Below are positions 35,552 through 43,757 of a stretch of 64,000 bases of DNA, piece after piece. Below the pieces are notes generated by a model. The model worked only from the letters and a program-made list of their open reading frames with translations, was not told the origin of the DNA and ran no database searches. The position numbers and the translations under genes were made by a program. Source of the stretch: an uncultured Lachnospiraceae bacterium (lineage in GTDB: Bacteria > Bacillota > Clostridia > Lachnospirales > Anaerotignaceae); NCBI GenBank assembly GCA_944383855.1, contig CALWRB010000054.1:27331-91330 (forward strand). Reading direction: 5' to 3'. The stretch's first letter is position 1, and every line of letters begins with the position of its first letter.

Positions 35552-36901
35552 ATGAGCAAAAATAATGCAAAGTGTATGGAATGGGTGGAAAGAGATAATA
35601 AAGTAATTTCCCCTTGTTCTCATCTGTCTTACTACCCTTTGGTAGTCGCAAGCGGAAAAGATGAGATCCTGTACGATGAAGACGGAAACGAATACATCGA
35701 CTTTTTGGCAAGTGCGTCTTCCCTGAACTTGGGTACTTGCAATGATGTTGTGACAAAAGCGATCAAAGAACAGTTGGAAAAATATACTCAGTATTGCGCT
35801 CCTTATGCATATAATGTACCGACCATCGAATACGCGGAGCGTCTGGTTTCCGTATACCCCGGCGGCGTTCCCGCCAAGGTTTGCTACGGCAACTGCGGTT
35901 CTGATGCGAATGATGCTGCTGTAAAATTTGCCAGAGCTTATACCGGCAGAAAGAAAATCATTACATTCATCAACGCGTATCACGGAAGTACATACGGTTC
36001 TTGCTCTTTGACCGCTGTGACCACCCGTATGCGTGCGAAAATGGGTCCTTTCCTGCCGGAAGTATATCACTTCCCGTTCTTTGGCGCGGGAATAGATGAT
36101 GAAACCTGCGAAAAAGAGTGCGTAAAGGAAATGGAAACCGCATTTGCGACTTATCTGCCTGCAGAAGAAGTTGCGGCTGTGATCATTGAACCGGTACAGG
36201 GCGACGCAGGTTTGATCGCGGCACACCCCATTTTCATGAAAAAACTGTATGAACTTTGCAAAAAACACGGCATTCTCTTTATTTCCGAAGAAGTACAGCA
36301 GGCTTTCTACCGCACCGGTAAGATGTTCAGCATTGAGCATTATGGTATCATTCCCGACGGTATCGTTATGGGTAAATCCATTGGCGGCAGCTTGACACTG
36401 GGTGCATTTATGGCAAGAGCGGAGATTTTGGACTGCCTGCCCGCACCTGCGCATCTGTTTACACTGGCAGGTAACGCACTTTCCTGTGCAGCCGGCAAAG
36501 CATCGTTTGATTATATGCAGACAGCGGAATTCCAGAACCGTTTGAAAGAAAACGAAGTAATCATGCTGGAATGCCTGACTGCACTGCAGGAAAAATATCC
36601 AAATCTGGCGGGAGAAATCCGCGGTATCGGTATGTCCAGAGGTCTGGCGATCGATCATGTAGACCCTGTAACGGGTGAGCGTACACCGGACGGTGTGGGT
36701 ACTTTCAAGATTTTGTACCGTGCGTATGAAAAGGGTCTGGTGCTGATTTCTTTGGGTGAAAACGTTCTGCGTATTCAGCCGCCGCTGATCATCAAACCGG
36801 AAAACCTGAGAAAAGGCTTCCAGATCATCGATGAGGCAATGGCAGATTATCTGGCAGGCGATATTCCGGATTCTGTTATGAGTTTCAGAAAAGGCTGGTA
36901 A
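35552..36901 (+). CDS. Class III pyridoxal-phosphate aminotransferase
   Basis: A 449-residue enzyme of the ornithine/GABA/diaminobutyrate group. It has NCGSDANDAAVKFARAYTGR, the IIEPVQGDAGLIA segment that precedes the PLP-ring region, ISEEVQQAFYRTGKMF with the PLP-binding acidic residue, and MGKSIGGSLTLGAF with the Schiff-base Lys. Acceptor/donor pair unknown. I use the ATG at 35552, nine bases after AAGGAG; the frame runs back to 35417 through promoter DNA. A consensus promoter and the adjacent XRE-cupin gene suggest substrate-linked control. Catalytic features are complete. Confidence 0.9.
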   Translation: MSKNNAKCMEWVERDNKVISPCSHLSYYPLVVASGKDEILYDEDGNEYIDFLASASSLNLGTCNDVVTKAIKEQLEKYTQYCAPYAYNVPTIEYAERLVSVYPGGVPAKVCYGNCGSDANDAAVKFARAYTGRKKIITFINAYHGSTYGSCSLTAVTTRMRAKMGPFLPEVYHFPFFGAGIDDETCEKECVKEMETAFATYLPAEEVAAVIIEPVQGDAGLIAAHPIFMKKLYELCKKHGILFISEEVQQAFYRTGKMFSIEHYGIIPDGIVMGKSIGGSLTLGAFMARAEILDCLPAPAHLFTLAGNALSCAAGKASFDYMQTAEFQNRLKENEVIMLECLTALQEKYPNLAGEIRGIGMSRGLAIDHVDPVTGERTPDGVGTFKILYRAYEKGLVLISLGENVLRIQPPLIIKPENLRKGFQIIDEAMADYLAGDIPDSVMSFRKGW

Positions 36902-36929
36902 TGGTCTGCAAAAATTAAGAGAAACGACA

Positions 36930-36970
36930 AAGCGGAAGGAAACGTTGTAAAACGTACCTTCCGCTTTTTT
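36930..36970 (+). terminator. Terminator after the class III aminotransferase
   Basis: AAGCGGAAGG (36930-36939) pairs with CCTTCCGCTT, with an inner AACGTT-type arm, followed by TTTTTT. Confidence 0.85.
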
Positions 36971-37064
36971 GTACGAAACAGCGGCGATTTGCTTTTTTGG
37001 GGCAGGCATAATACGGTTTTTTCGGCATATGGTGGAAAGAAAAGATAAAAAAGAAGGTGGAGCT

Positions 37065-37613
37065 ATGCCAAGAATTTACCTCAGCCCTTCGTTGCAGGAA
37101 TTTAATCTGTATCTGAACGGCGGCAGTGAGGAGGAGTATATGAATCTTCTTGCCGATGCGCTGGAACCGTATTTGGAAGCCAACGGGATTGAATTTGTCC
37201 GCAATCAGCCGGAAATGAGTCTTTCTGAGGCGATCGCAGCATCGAATGCGGCAGATGTGGACTTGCATTTGGCACTGCATTCCAATGCCGCACCCGAATC
37301 ATTGGCAGGGCAGCTGCAAGGACCGGATATTTATTATTTTGCGGACAGCGTTTATGGAAAAGAAGCGGCGGAAGCGATCGCCAAACGGTTTCAAGAGATT
37401 TATCCCGACCCTTCTCTGGTGCAGGCTGTGCCTACCATTACACTGAGAGAACTGCGCAGAACAACGGCACCCGCCGTGCTGGCGGAGGTGGCATACCATG
37501 ACAATGCGGAAGATGAGGCGTGGATTAAGGAAAATTTAGATGGCATTGCAGAGGCGATTGCACGAGGATTGACGGATTATTTCGGTCTGCCGTTTCGTAT
37601 GCCGCAGGAATAA
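37065..37613 (+). CDS. N-acetylmuramoyl-L-alanine amidase (Amidase_3-like)
   Basis: A 182-residue protein with no signal peptide. It reads as a reduced Amidase_3 domain: LYLNGGSEEEYMNLLADALEPYLEANGI, DLHLALHSNAAP with one zinc His, and VLAEVAYHDN with the catalytic Glu. The first zinc His is not obvious (the N-terminus reads YLSPSLQ). Such short cytoplasmic-looking amidase-like proteins are common in Clostridia. I use the ATG at 37065 with AAGAAGGTGG upstream rather than the 36969 extension. Role in spore cortex or cell wall is unproven. Confidence 0.8.
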   Translation: MPRIYLSPSLQEFNLYLNGGSEEEYMNLLADALEPYLEANGIEFVRNQPEMSLSEAIAASNAADVDLHLALHSNAAPESLAGQLQGPDIYYFADSVYGKEAAEAIAKRFQEIYPDPSLVQAVPTITLRELRRTTAPAVLAEVAYHDNAEDEAWIKENLDGIAEAIARGLTDYFGLPFRMPQE

Positions 37614-37768
37614 AGAAACCGAACCATAGGACTGTAGAGCGTTGAAAAACACGAAAGACAAAAAGGCGAAACGAAGGTGACAGATGGAGAATCGCGGTTT
37701 ATCGCTGTCATCTGTGTATAGGAAAAAATCCCCCGCGGTGTTTAAAGCGGCGGGAAAGCGGTGTTTTG

Positions 37769-37795
37769 GCGGGCAGCTGCCCGCTTTTTCTTTTG
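37769..37795 (+). terminator. Terminator after the amidase
   Basis: Palindrome GCGGGCAGCTGCCCGC followed by TTTTTCTTTT. The rest of 37614-38052 contains one more GC-rich hairpin (CCCCGC...GCGGGG-type near 37731) and an AT-rich leader; no gene. Confidence 0.85.
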
Positions 37796-38052
37796 CGCGG
37801 CGGGAAAAAGAAAAAATTCACAATTTGTCGAAATCGAAAAACAAGAAAGTTTGAACAAATTGCATCTGATTTGATTCCGCAAAATTTGTTTCTATTGACA
37901 AAAAGAAAATATTTTCCGCAAAAAAAGAGGATATTTCATACAAGCACAGTATATAAACTATTGTGTGATGTGTGTATTTTTTTCATTCTCATTACATTGA
38001 TACAAAGGGGGCTTCCCCCTATATGACCATATGATTAAGGAGGCACGTGCGT

Positions 38053-40131
38053 ATGAAAATCTATTCTTCAGAAAAAATCAGAAATGTGGTTTTATTGGGA
38101 CATAGCGGTTCCGGCAAAACAACTTTTGCTGAGGCCGCTTTGTTCTATTCCGGTGCAACCAAAAGATTCGGAAAAGTAGATGAAGGCAATACTGTCAGCG
38201 ACTATGAAGCAGAAGAAATTCGCCGTAAGGTATCCATCAACACCTCGGTGCTGCCCGTTGAATGGCAGGACACAAAGATCAACTTCTTGGATACCCCCGG
38301 ATATTTCGATTTCGTGGCAGAGTCCAAGCTGGCGATGAGCGTTGCCGATACCGCACTGATCATGGTTTCCGCAAAATCCGGCGTAGAGGTCGGAGCTGAA
38401 AAAGCGTGGGAATATGCAGAAGAAATGCACATGCCTAAAATAATTTTTGTCAACCAGATGGACGACGAAAACGCAGATTTTGAAAAAACATTGGCAGACC
38501 TGCGTCAGAAATTCGGAAAATCCGTTGCTCCGCTGCAAATTCCGTTCAATGATGAAAACGGTAAATTTGTCGGCTTTATCAACCTGATTAAGAGAGATGC
38601 CAGAAAGAAAGTGGACGGAAAGCTGCAGCCTTGTGAAATGCCCGCAGACAAAAAGGACGAAGTCGAAGTACTGCGTTCCATGCTGATCGAAGTTGCCGCA
38701 GAAAGCAGCGATGAACTGATGGAGAAGTTCTTTAACGACATCGAACTGACAGAAGATGAGATTTATGACGGCTTGACCTATGGTATCGCAAATCACACTA
38801 TCGCGCCTGTGATGTGCGGTTCCGCAACACTGGGGTATGGTGTGAAGCTGCTGATGAATACGATCGTTCGTTTTACACCGCCTGCTATCGAGGCAAGACA
38901 GAACTTCCATGCGTTCCATGACGGAAAAGATGTGGTTTACTGCTCCAGTGATGACGGCAGATTTTCTGCTTTCGTATTTAAGACCATTGCCGATCCGTAT
39001 ATTGGCAGATTGAATCTGTTCAGAGTCATGACCGGCAAACTGGATAATACCATGAGCGTTTATAACGAAGAAAAAGATACGGTGGAAAAAGTCGGACATA
39101 TTTATATCGTCAGAGGCAAAGAGCAGATCGAAGTGGACGAACTGCATTCCGGCGATATCGGCGCTTTGGCGAAACTGTCCAATACATCAACACAGGATAC
39201 ACTGTCTTTGAAAGATGCGAATATCGTCATTCCGAAAATCAGCCTGCCTGCTTCCGTTCTTTGCATGGCGATCCGTCCGAAGGGCAAAGGCGACGAAGAT
39301 AAACTTTCCGCTGCTTTGGCAAAGATCAGAGAAGAAGATCCTACCATTAAGATGGAAGTCAATAAGGAAACCAAGCAGACATTGATTTATGGTATCGGGG
39401 AACAGCAGCTGGATGTCATGGTCAATAAGCTGAAAACAAAATATAAGATCGAAGTGGTACTGGAAGATCCGATCATTCCTTACAGAGAAACGATCAAAGC
39501 AAAAGCTTCCGTACGCGGGAAATATAAGAAACAATCCGGCGGTCATGGGCAGTTCGGCGATGTTGTGATGGAATTTGAGCCCAGCGGCGATATGTCCACT
39601 CCTTATATTTTCGAAGAAAAGATTTTCGGCGGTTCCGTACCGAAACAGTATTTCCCTGCGGTAGAAAAAGGTCTGCAGGAATGCGTACAGAGCGGTGTGC
39701 TGGCAGGATACCCTGTAGTTGGTCTGAAAGCGACCCTGACAGACGGTTCCTACCACCCGGTAGATTCCTCTGAAATGGCGTTTAAGATGGCGACATCGGT
39801 AGCGTTCAAGGAAGGTATGCCGCAGGCAAAACCCACTATTTTGGAGCCGATCGAGCATGTAGAAGTGCTGATCCCCGAAAAATACATGGGCGATATCATG
39901 GGTGATATCACCAAACGCCGCGGTCGTATCCTTAGCATGGACGCAGTAGGACAGAAAAAATGCATTGTAGCGGAAGTACCGACTGCGGAAATGCATAAAT
40001 ACGCGACAGACCTGCGCTCTATGACGCAAAGCCGCGGCGATTACAGACATCGCTTCGAACGTTATGAGGAAGCGCCGATGGAAATTCAAAAGAAGATCAT
40101 CGAGCAAAGAGCTGCGGAAAAAGAAAAATAA
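38053..40131 (+). CDS. Elongation factor G paralogue (EF-G II type)
   Basis: A 692-residue translational GTPase with EF-G domain order. G1 reads GHSGSGKTT, but G3 is DTPGYFDF with Tyr where canonical EF-G has the GTPase-activating His, and G4 is NQMD instead of NKMD. The switch I effector sequence RGITI is replaced by KVSINTS. These features fit the EF-G_bact/EF-G II subfamily known beside canonical fusA, not the main elongation factor. Domain IV (GGHGQFGDVVM and the GSYHPVDSSEMAF loop) is intact. ATG at 38053, nine bases after AAGGAGGC. Function is not settled; a ribosome-associated GTPase role is expected. Confidence 0.85.
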   Translation: MKIYSSEKIRNVVLLGHSGSGKTTFAEAALFYSGATKRFGKVDEGNTVSDYEAEEIRRKVSINTSVLPVEWQDTKINFLDTPGYFDFVAESKLAMSVADTALIMVSAKSGVEVGAEKAWEYAEEMHMPKIIFVNQMDDENADFEKTLADLRQKFGKSVAPLQIPFNDENGKFVGFINLIKRDARKKVDGKLQPCEMPADKKDEVEVLRSMLIEVAAESSDELMEKFFNDIELTEDEIYDGLTYGIANHTIAPVMCGSATLGYGVKLLMNTIVRFTPPAIEARQNFHAFHDGKDVVYCSSDDGRFSAFVFKTIADPYIGRLNLFRVMTGKLDNTMSVYNEEKDTVEKVGHIYIVRGKEQIEVDELHSGDIGALAKLSNTSTQDTLSLKDANIVIPKISLPASVLCMAIRPKGKGDEDKLSAALAKIREEDPTIKMEVNKETKQTLIYGIGEQQLDVMVNKLKTKYKIEVVLEDPIIPYRETIKAKASVRGKYKKQSGGHGQFGDVVMEFEPSGDMSTPYIFEEKIFGGSVPKQYFPAVEKGLQECVQSGVLAGYPVVGLKATLTDGSYHPVDSSEMAFKMATSVAFKEGMPQAKPTILEPIEHVEVLIPEKYMGDIMGDITKRRGRILSMDAVGQKKCIVAEVPTAEMHKYATDLRSMTQSRGDYRHRFERYEEAPMEIQKKIIEQRAAEKEK

Positions 40132-40151
40132 ACCGCATTGTTTCAGAATAC

Positions 40152-40192
40152 AAAAGGGATATGCACCATTGTTGGGGCATATCCCTTTTTTC
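40152..40192 (+). terminator. Terminator after the EF-G paralogue
   Basis: AAAAGGGATATGC pairs with GCATATCCCTTTT, followed by more T. Confidence 0.9.
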
Positions 40193-40281
40193 TCTTTTTT
40201 TCGCTGTAATATCAAGGTGCGCAGTAAGAAAAAGGCGCGATCCATGAAAATTTATTGCGGTAAGAAGTATGATGCGCAATA

Positions 40282-40326
40282 AAAAACAGGCATTTTTAAC
40301 GGTTGAAAAAACGCCTGTTTTGTTTT
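40282..40326 (-). terminator. Terminator after the threonine aldolase
   Basis: AAAACAGGC / GCCTGTTTT stem with a T-run on either strand; it ends the minus-strand aldolase gene. Confidence 0.7.
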
Positions 40327-40361
40327 TCATGGGTGACAAAGAAAGTTTGATGCAAATGCTT

Positions 40362-41387
40362 TTACAAACAAGCCAAAAGTGCTTCCACGTCCTCTTTTCG
40401 GGTTGCCCAGCTTGTGGCAAGGCGGATTATGGTATGATTTTCGTCGGCACTTTCCCAAAAGCTGTAGCAGACCTGTTCGCTAAGTTTCTCCAATCGACTG
40501 TTTTCCAATGTTAAAAACTGCTGATTGGTCGGAGATTTCAAATAAAAGGTGTATCCTTTCCGATGAAGCCCTTCTTTGAGTAACTCTGCCATTTCAATGG
40601 CGTGCGCACCGATTTTTTCGTATAGACCGTCCTGAAAGAGTGCTTCAAATTGCACACCGAGCAGACGACCTTTTGCCAATAAAGCCCCCTGCTGTTTGAT
40701 GATGGTAAAAAAGTGCGGGATCCGCTGCGGTGTGGGGATCACAACGGCTTCCCCAAACAGTGCGCCGCATTTTGTGCCGCCGATATAAAAAATATCACAG
40801 AGTTTTGCAATATCTGCCAGTGTCACATCAGTCTGTTTGGAAGCCAAAGCGTAAGCAAGCCTTGCACCGTCCAGATAAAGCGGGATATCATACATGCGGC
40901 AAAGCGCGTGCAGCTCCGTCAATTCCTCTTTGGTGTAAAGTGTGCCGTATTCCGTGGGGTGGGAGATATAAACCATGCCCGGGAAAACCATATGTTCATG
41001 GTTGCCGTCCCGATAAAAGGTTTCCAAATATTGCGCGACTGTTTGCGGCATGAGTTTTCCGTCTTGATGCGGCAGTGTCAGGACCTTGTGACCGCCGGCT
41101 TCTATCGCACCGGCTTCGTGTACGCTGATATGACCACTGTTTGCCGCAATAACACCTTCATAAGGACGTAACAGTGCGCGAATGACGGTGGCATTGGTTT
41201 GTGTGCCGCCCACCAAAAAATGTACTTCTGCCTGCGGACAGTCACATGCCAGTTTTATTTTTTCACGGGCGGAAGCACAGTACTTGTCCGTACCGTAACC
41301 CTCTGTTTTTTCCAGATTGGTTTCTGCCAGACGCGCCAAAACGGCAGGGTGTGCTCCTTCCAGATAATCGCTTTCAAAATGCTGCAC
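40362..41387 (-). CDS. Low-specificity L-threonine aldolase (beta-eliminating lyase family)
   Basis: A 341-residue fold-type I PLP enzyme. It begins SDYLEGAHPAVL, has FLVGGTQTNATVI near residue 57, LYLDGARLAYAL with the PLP-ring Asp and YIGGTKCGALFGE with the Schiff-base Lys. The enzyme splits L-threonine or allo-threonine into glycine and acetaldehyde. Minus strand, single gene; RBS (GAAGGAGGT on the minus strand) lies just upstream of the ATG. Fully intact. Confidence 0.92.
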   Translation of the reverse strand: MQHFESDYLEGAHPAVLARLAETNLEKTEGYGTDKYCASAREKIKLACDCPQAEVHFLVGGTQTNATVIRALLRPYEGVIAANSGHISVHEAGAIEAGGHKVLTLPHQDGKLMPQTVAQYLETFYRDGNHEHMVFPGMVYISHPTEYGTLYTKEELTELHALCRMYDIPLYLDGARLAYALASKQTDVTLADIAKLCDIFYIGGTKCGALFGEAVVIPTPQRIPHFFTIIKQQGALLAKGRLLGVQFEALFQDGLYEKIGAHAIEMAELLKEGLHRKGYTFYLKSPTNQQFLTLENSRLEKLSEQVCYSFWESADENHTIIRLATSWATRKEDVEALLACL

Positions 41388-41430
41388 AAAAAGACCTCCT
41401 TCTTATTGCTGTAAGTTTTTTTTACGGCGC

Positions 41431-41451
41431 ACAAAAAGGCGGCACCGCCTT
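41431..41451 (-). terminator. Terminator overlapping the stop of the small membrane protein gene
   Basis: AAGGCGG / CCGCCTT hairpin with a T-run on the minus strand, directly over the stop codon of the 41450-41887 gene. Confidence 0.7.
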
Positions 41452-41887
41452 ATTTTTCCATTATAGCAGATGCCGCGTGAAATTTGGATACCTTACAGCA
41501 CACAAATGTGATCAATTCGATGAAAACAGCCAAATTACAGATCAATGCCAGCCCGAGCCCCATATGGGATAGGAGAGGGGTGTCGGTTTTGTCCCCGAGA
41601 AAGAGAAACAGAAACGTAAAAGAAAGGGAAAAAATTTCTACAAGGCGGAAGGAGAGCGCCTGCGAATATAAGCATGTATGGGAGATCGTGGCACGTTCCT
41701 CTGGCGTTAATTCGGATTGCGGCGTGATCCCTTTTAGGATATAATATACGCCCAGCATGAAACAACAGCTTAAACTGACCACATTGCTCCAGCGGAAAGA
41801 AGAAGTCAGGCAGATCATGGCATCTGCGAAGGCGATTACCCACAACAATATACCGCATAAGATCTCTCTTTTATTGAATTTTTCCAT
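41450..41887 (-). CDS. Small polytopic membrane protein (unrecognised)
   Basis: A 145-residue protein I do not recognise. Four hydrophobic segments (about 11-28, 36-50, 78-97 and 106-128), short loops, no signal peptide. The middle loop (SELTPEERATISH) is charged. It lies between the aldolase and the SCIFF cluster but on the opposite strand from the latter. RBS-like GAGTGAATC precedes the ATG. Its role is unknown. Confidence 0.6.
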   Translation of the reverse strand: MEKFNKREILCGILLWVIAFADAMICLTSSFRWSNVVSLSCCFMLGVYYILKGITPQSELTPEERATISHTCLYSQALSFRLVEIFSLSFTFLFLFLGDKTDTPLLSHMGLGLALICNLAVFIELITFVCCKVSKFHAASAIMEK

Positions 41888-42071
41888 ATGAGATTCACTC
41901 CTTTTTCTTCCTTAATCTGCGTGAGCCAATGGCGCTTACGGTATGTCTTTACCTTACCAAAGATGTAAGGAAAACAAAAGGAAGAAAGGATTACGAAGTC
42001 TTACGTTTTTTTGACGAATCATACTTTCGGAGAAGGAGGACGCATTTTTTCAGGAAAGCGGAGTGTGTGTC

Positions 42072-42100
42072 TTGATTATTTTCTGATTTTACGATATAAT
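42072..42100 (+). promoter_or_regulatory. Promoter of the SCIFF operon
   Basis: TTGATT (42072-42077), 17 bases, TATAAT (42095-42100). Confidence 0.85.
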
Positions 42101-42150
42101 AAACAAGAATATGGAATTATTATGAAGTTTCAGATATGGAGGTATATCAT

Positions 42151-42297
42151 ATGAACAGAATCAAAACTATCGCAACTCGTGACCTGAAAGAAAGCGTACA
42201 GCACGGCGGCTGCGGCGAATGCCAGACATCTTGCCAGTCTGCTTGCAAAACATCTTGTGGTGTTGCAAACCAGCCCTGCGAAAACAAACAGGCTTAA
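42151..42297 (+). CDS. scfA: SCIFF ribosomal peptide precursor (six cysteines in forty-five residues)
   Basis: A 48-residue precursor too short for ORF filters. The leader reads MNRIKTIATRDLKESVQHGG and the core holds six Cys, at GGC, GEC, TSC, SAC, TSC and QPC, with Thr or Ser next to several of them. The next gene is the radical SAM SCIFF maturase, which makes thioether cross-links (Cys to Thr in the thermocellin/CteA case). SCIFF is nearly universal in Clostridia; suggested roles include signalling as ranthipeptides. ATG follows GATATGGAGGT. A partial terminator lies between scfA and scfB. Confidence 0.95.
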   Translation: MNRIKTIATRDLKESVQHGGCGECQTSCQSACKTSCGVANQPCENKQA

Positions 42298-42320
42298 GGC
42301 GATTGAAACATGAATTTTGA

Positions 42321-42355
42321 AAAAGGGGCTTCTGCAGTTTGCTGCGGCCCCTTTT
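42321..42355 (+). terminator. Hairpin between scfA and scfB (partial terminator)
   Basis: AAAAGGGGC (42321-42329) pairs with GCCCCTTTT (42347-42355), with an inner GCAG-TTTG-CTGC stem. Only four T follow, so readthrough to scfB is likely; expected effect is more precursor than maturase. Confidence 0.7.
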
Positions 42356-42374
42356 CGCATGAGGAGATTTATTT

Positions 42375-43757
42375 ATGGTACATCAATATCAATTAAACGG
42401 ATACAATATCGTGCTGGATACCTGCAGTGGGTCCATTCACTGCGTAGATGAAGTGGCGTATGACATCATCGCGTTGTATCCCAATATGCCGGAGGAGCAA
42501 ATCGTTTCGGAAATTTTGGAAAAATTCGGCGAAAAGGAACAGATCACTGAACAAGACGTACGGGAATGCATACAAGATGTCAAAGCGTTGGAAGCGGCAG
42601 GCAAACTTTATACAGAGGATACCTTTCAGCCGCTTGCGTTTGATTTCAAAGCAAAAAATACAGTCATCAAAGCGCTTTGCCTGCATGTGGCACATACTTG
42701 TAATCTGAATTGCAGTTACTGCTTTGCCAGTCAGGGAAAATATCAGGGAGAAAGAGCACTGATGAGCTTAGAAGTGGGAAAGCAGGCGATCGACTTTCTG
42801 ATTGCGCATTCCGGCAGCCGCACCAATCTGGAAGTCGACTTTTTTGGCGGAGAACCTCTGATGAACTGGGACGTGGTCAAACAGATCGTTGCTTATGCCA
42901 GAGAACAGGAAAAAATCCATCATAAAAATTTCCGCTTTACCTTGACTACAAACGGTATTTTGATCGATGACGATGTCATCGAGTTTTCCAATCGGGAAAT
43001 GAGCAATGTGGTACTGAGCTTGGACGGCAGAAAAGAAGTACATGACCATCTGCGTAAAAATTATGCGGGAGAAGGCAGTTACGATAGTATCGTTCCGAAA
43101 TTTCAGGAATTTGTGAAGGCAAGAGGCGATAAAAGTTACTATATCCGCGGTACATTCACACATAACAATACGGATTTTACCAATGATATTTTCCATATGG
43201 CGGACCTCGGCTTTACGGAGCTGAGTATGGAGCCTGTGGTTTGTGCGCCTTCTGATCCGTATGCTCTGACCAAAGAAGACCTGCCTGTGCTGTTTGAGCA
43301 ATATGAGATATTGGCAAAAGAAATGCTCAAAAGAGAAAAAGAAGGCAGAGGTTTTACATTCTACCATTATATGCTGGACTTGACACACGGTCCCTGCATC
43401 TATAAACGTATCAGCGGCTGTGGTTCCGGTACGGAGTATATGGCGGTTACACCTTGGGGAGATTTATATCCCTGCCACCAGTTTGTGGGAGATGAAGGGT
43501 ACCGTCTGGGTGACATCTGGGAAGGTGTGACCAATACAGAGGTGCAGAATGATTTTAAATACTGCAACGCGTATGCCAGAAAAGAATGCGCGGATTGCTG
43601 GGCAAAATTATATTGTTCCGGTGGCTGTGCCGCAAATGCGTATCACGCGACAGGCAATATCCGCGGTATTTATGAATACGGCTGCGAACTGTTCAAAAAA
43701 CGAATTGAATGCGCCATTATGCTGAAAGTTGCGGAAAGTGAGGAAGGTCTTTCGTGA
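42375..43757 (+). CDS. scfB: SCIFF thioether maturase (radical SAM/SPASM)
   Basis: A 460-residue maturase. Residues 1-85 form a peptide-binding RRE-like domain (CSGSIHCVDEVAYDII), followed by the radical SAM core with CNLNCSYC (CxxxCxxC) and FFGGEP, and a C-terminal SPASM region with CGSGTEYMAVTPWGDLYPC and CADCWAKLYCSGGCAANAYH that binds two auxiliary 4Fe-4S clusters. It recognises the ScfA leader and forms thioether links from Cys to a neighbouring residue. GAGGAGAT precedes the ATG. Its stop overlaps the GTG of a decarboxylase (GTGA), coupling the two. Confidence 0.95.
   Translation: MVHQYQLNGYNIVLDTCSGSIHCVDEVAYDIIALYPNMPEEQIVSEILEKFGEKEQITEQDVRECIQDVKALEAAGKLYTEDTFQPLAFDFKAKNTVIKALCLHVAHTCNLNCSYCFASQGKYQGERALMSLEVGKQAIDFLIAHSGSRTNLEVDFFGGEPLMNWDVVKQIVAYAREQEKIHHKNFRFTLTTNGILIDDDVIEFSNREMSNVVLSLDGRKEVHDHLRKNYAGEGSYDSIVPKFQEFVKARGDKSYYIRGTFTHNNTDFTNDIFHMADLGFTELSMEPVVCAPSDPYALTKEDLPVLFEQYEILAKEMLKREKEGRGFTFYHYMLDLTHGPCIYKRISGCGSGTEYMAVTPWGDLYPCHQFVGDEGYRLGDIWEGVTNTEVQNDFKYCNAYARKECADCWAKLYCSGGCAANAYHATGNIRGIYEYGCELFKKRIECAIMLKVAESEEGLS

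Noticed and set aside
34811..37009. 732-codon minus-strand open frame opposite the XRE and aminotransferase genes
   Set aside because: Its sequence is His/Phe/Cys/Arg-rich as in shadow frames, it has no family motifs, and the plus-strand genes have promoters, RBS and intact catalytic motifs.
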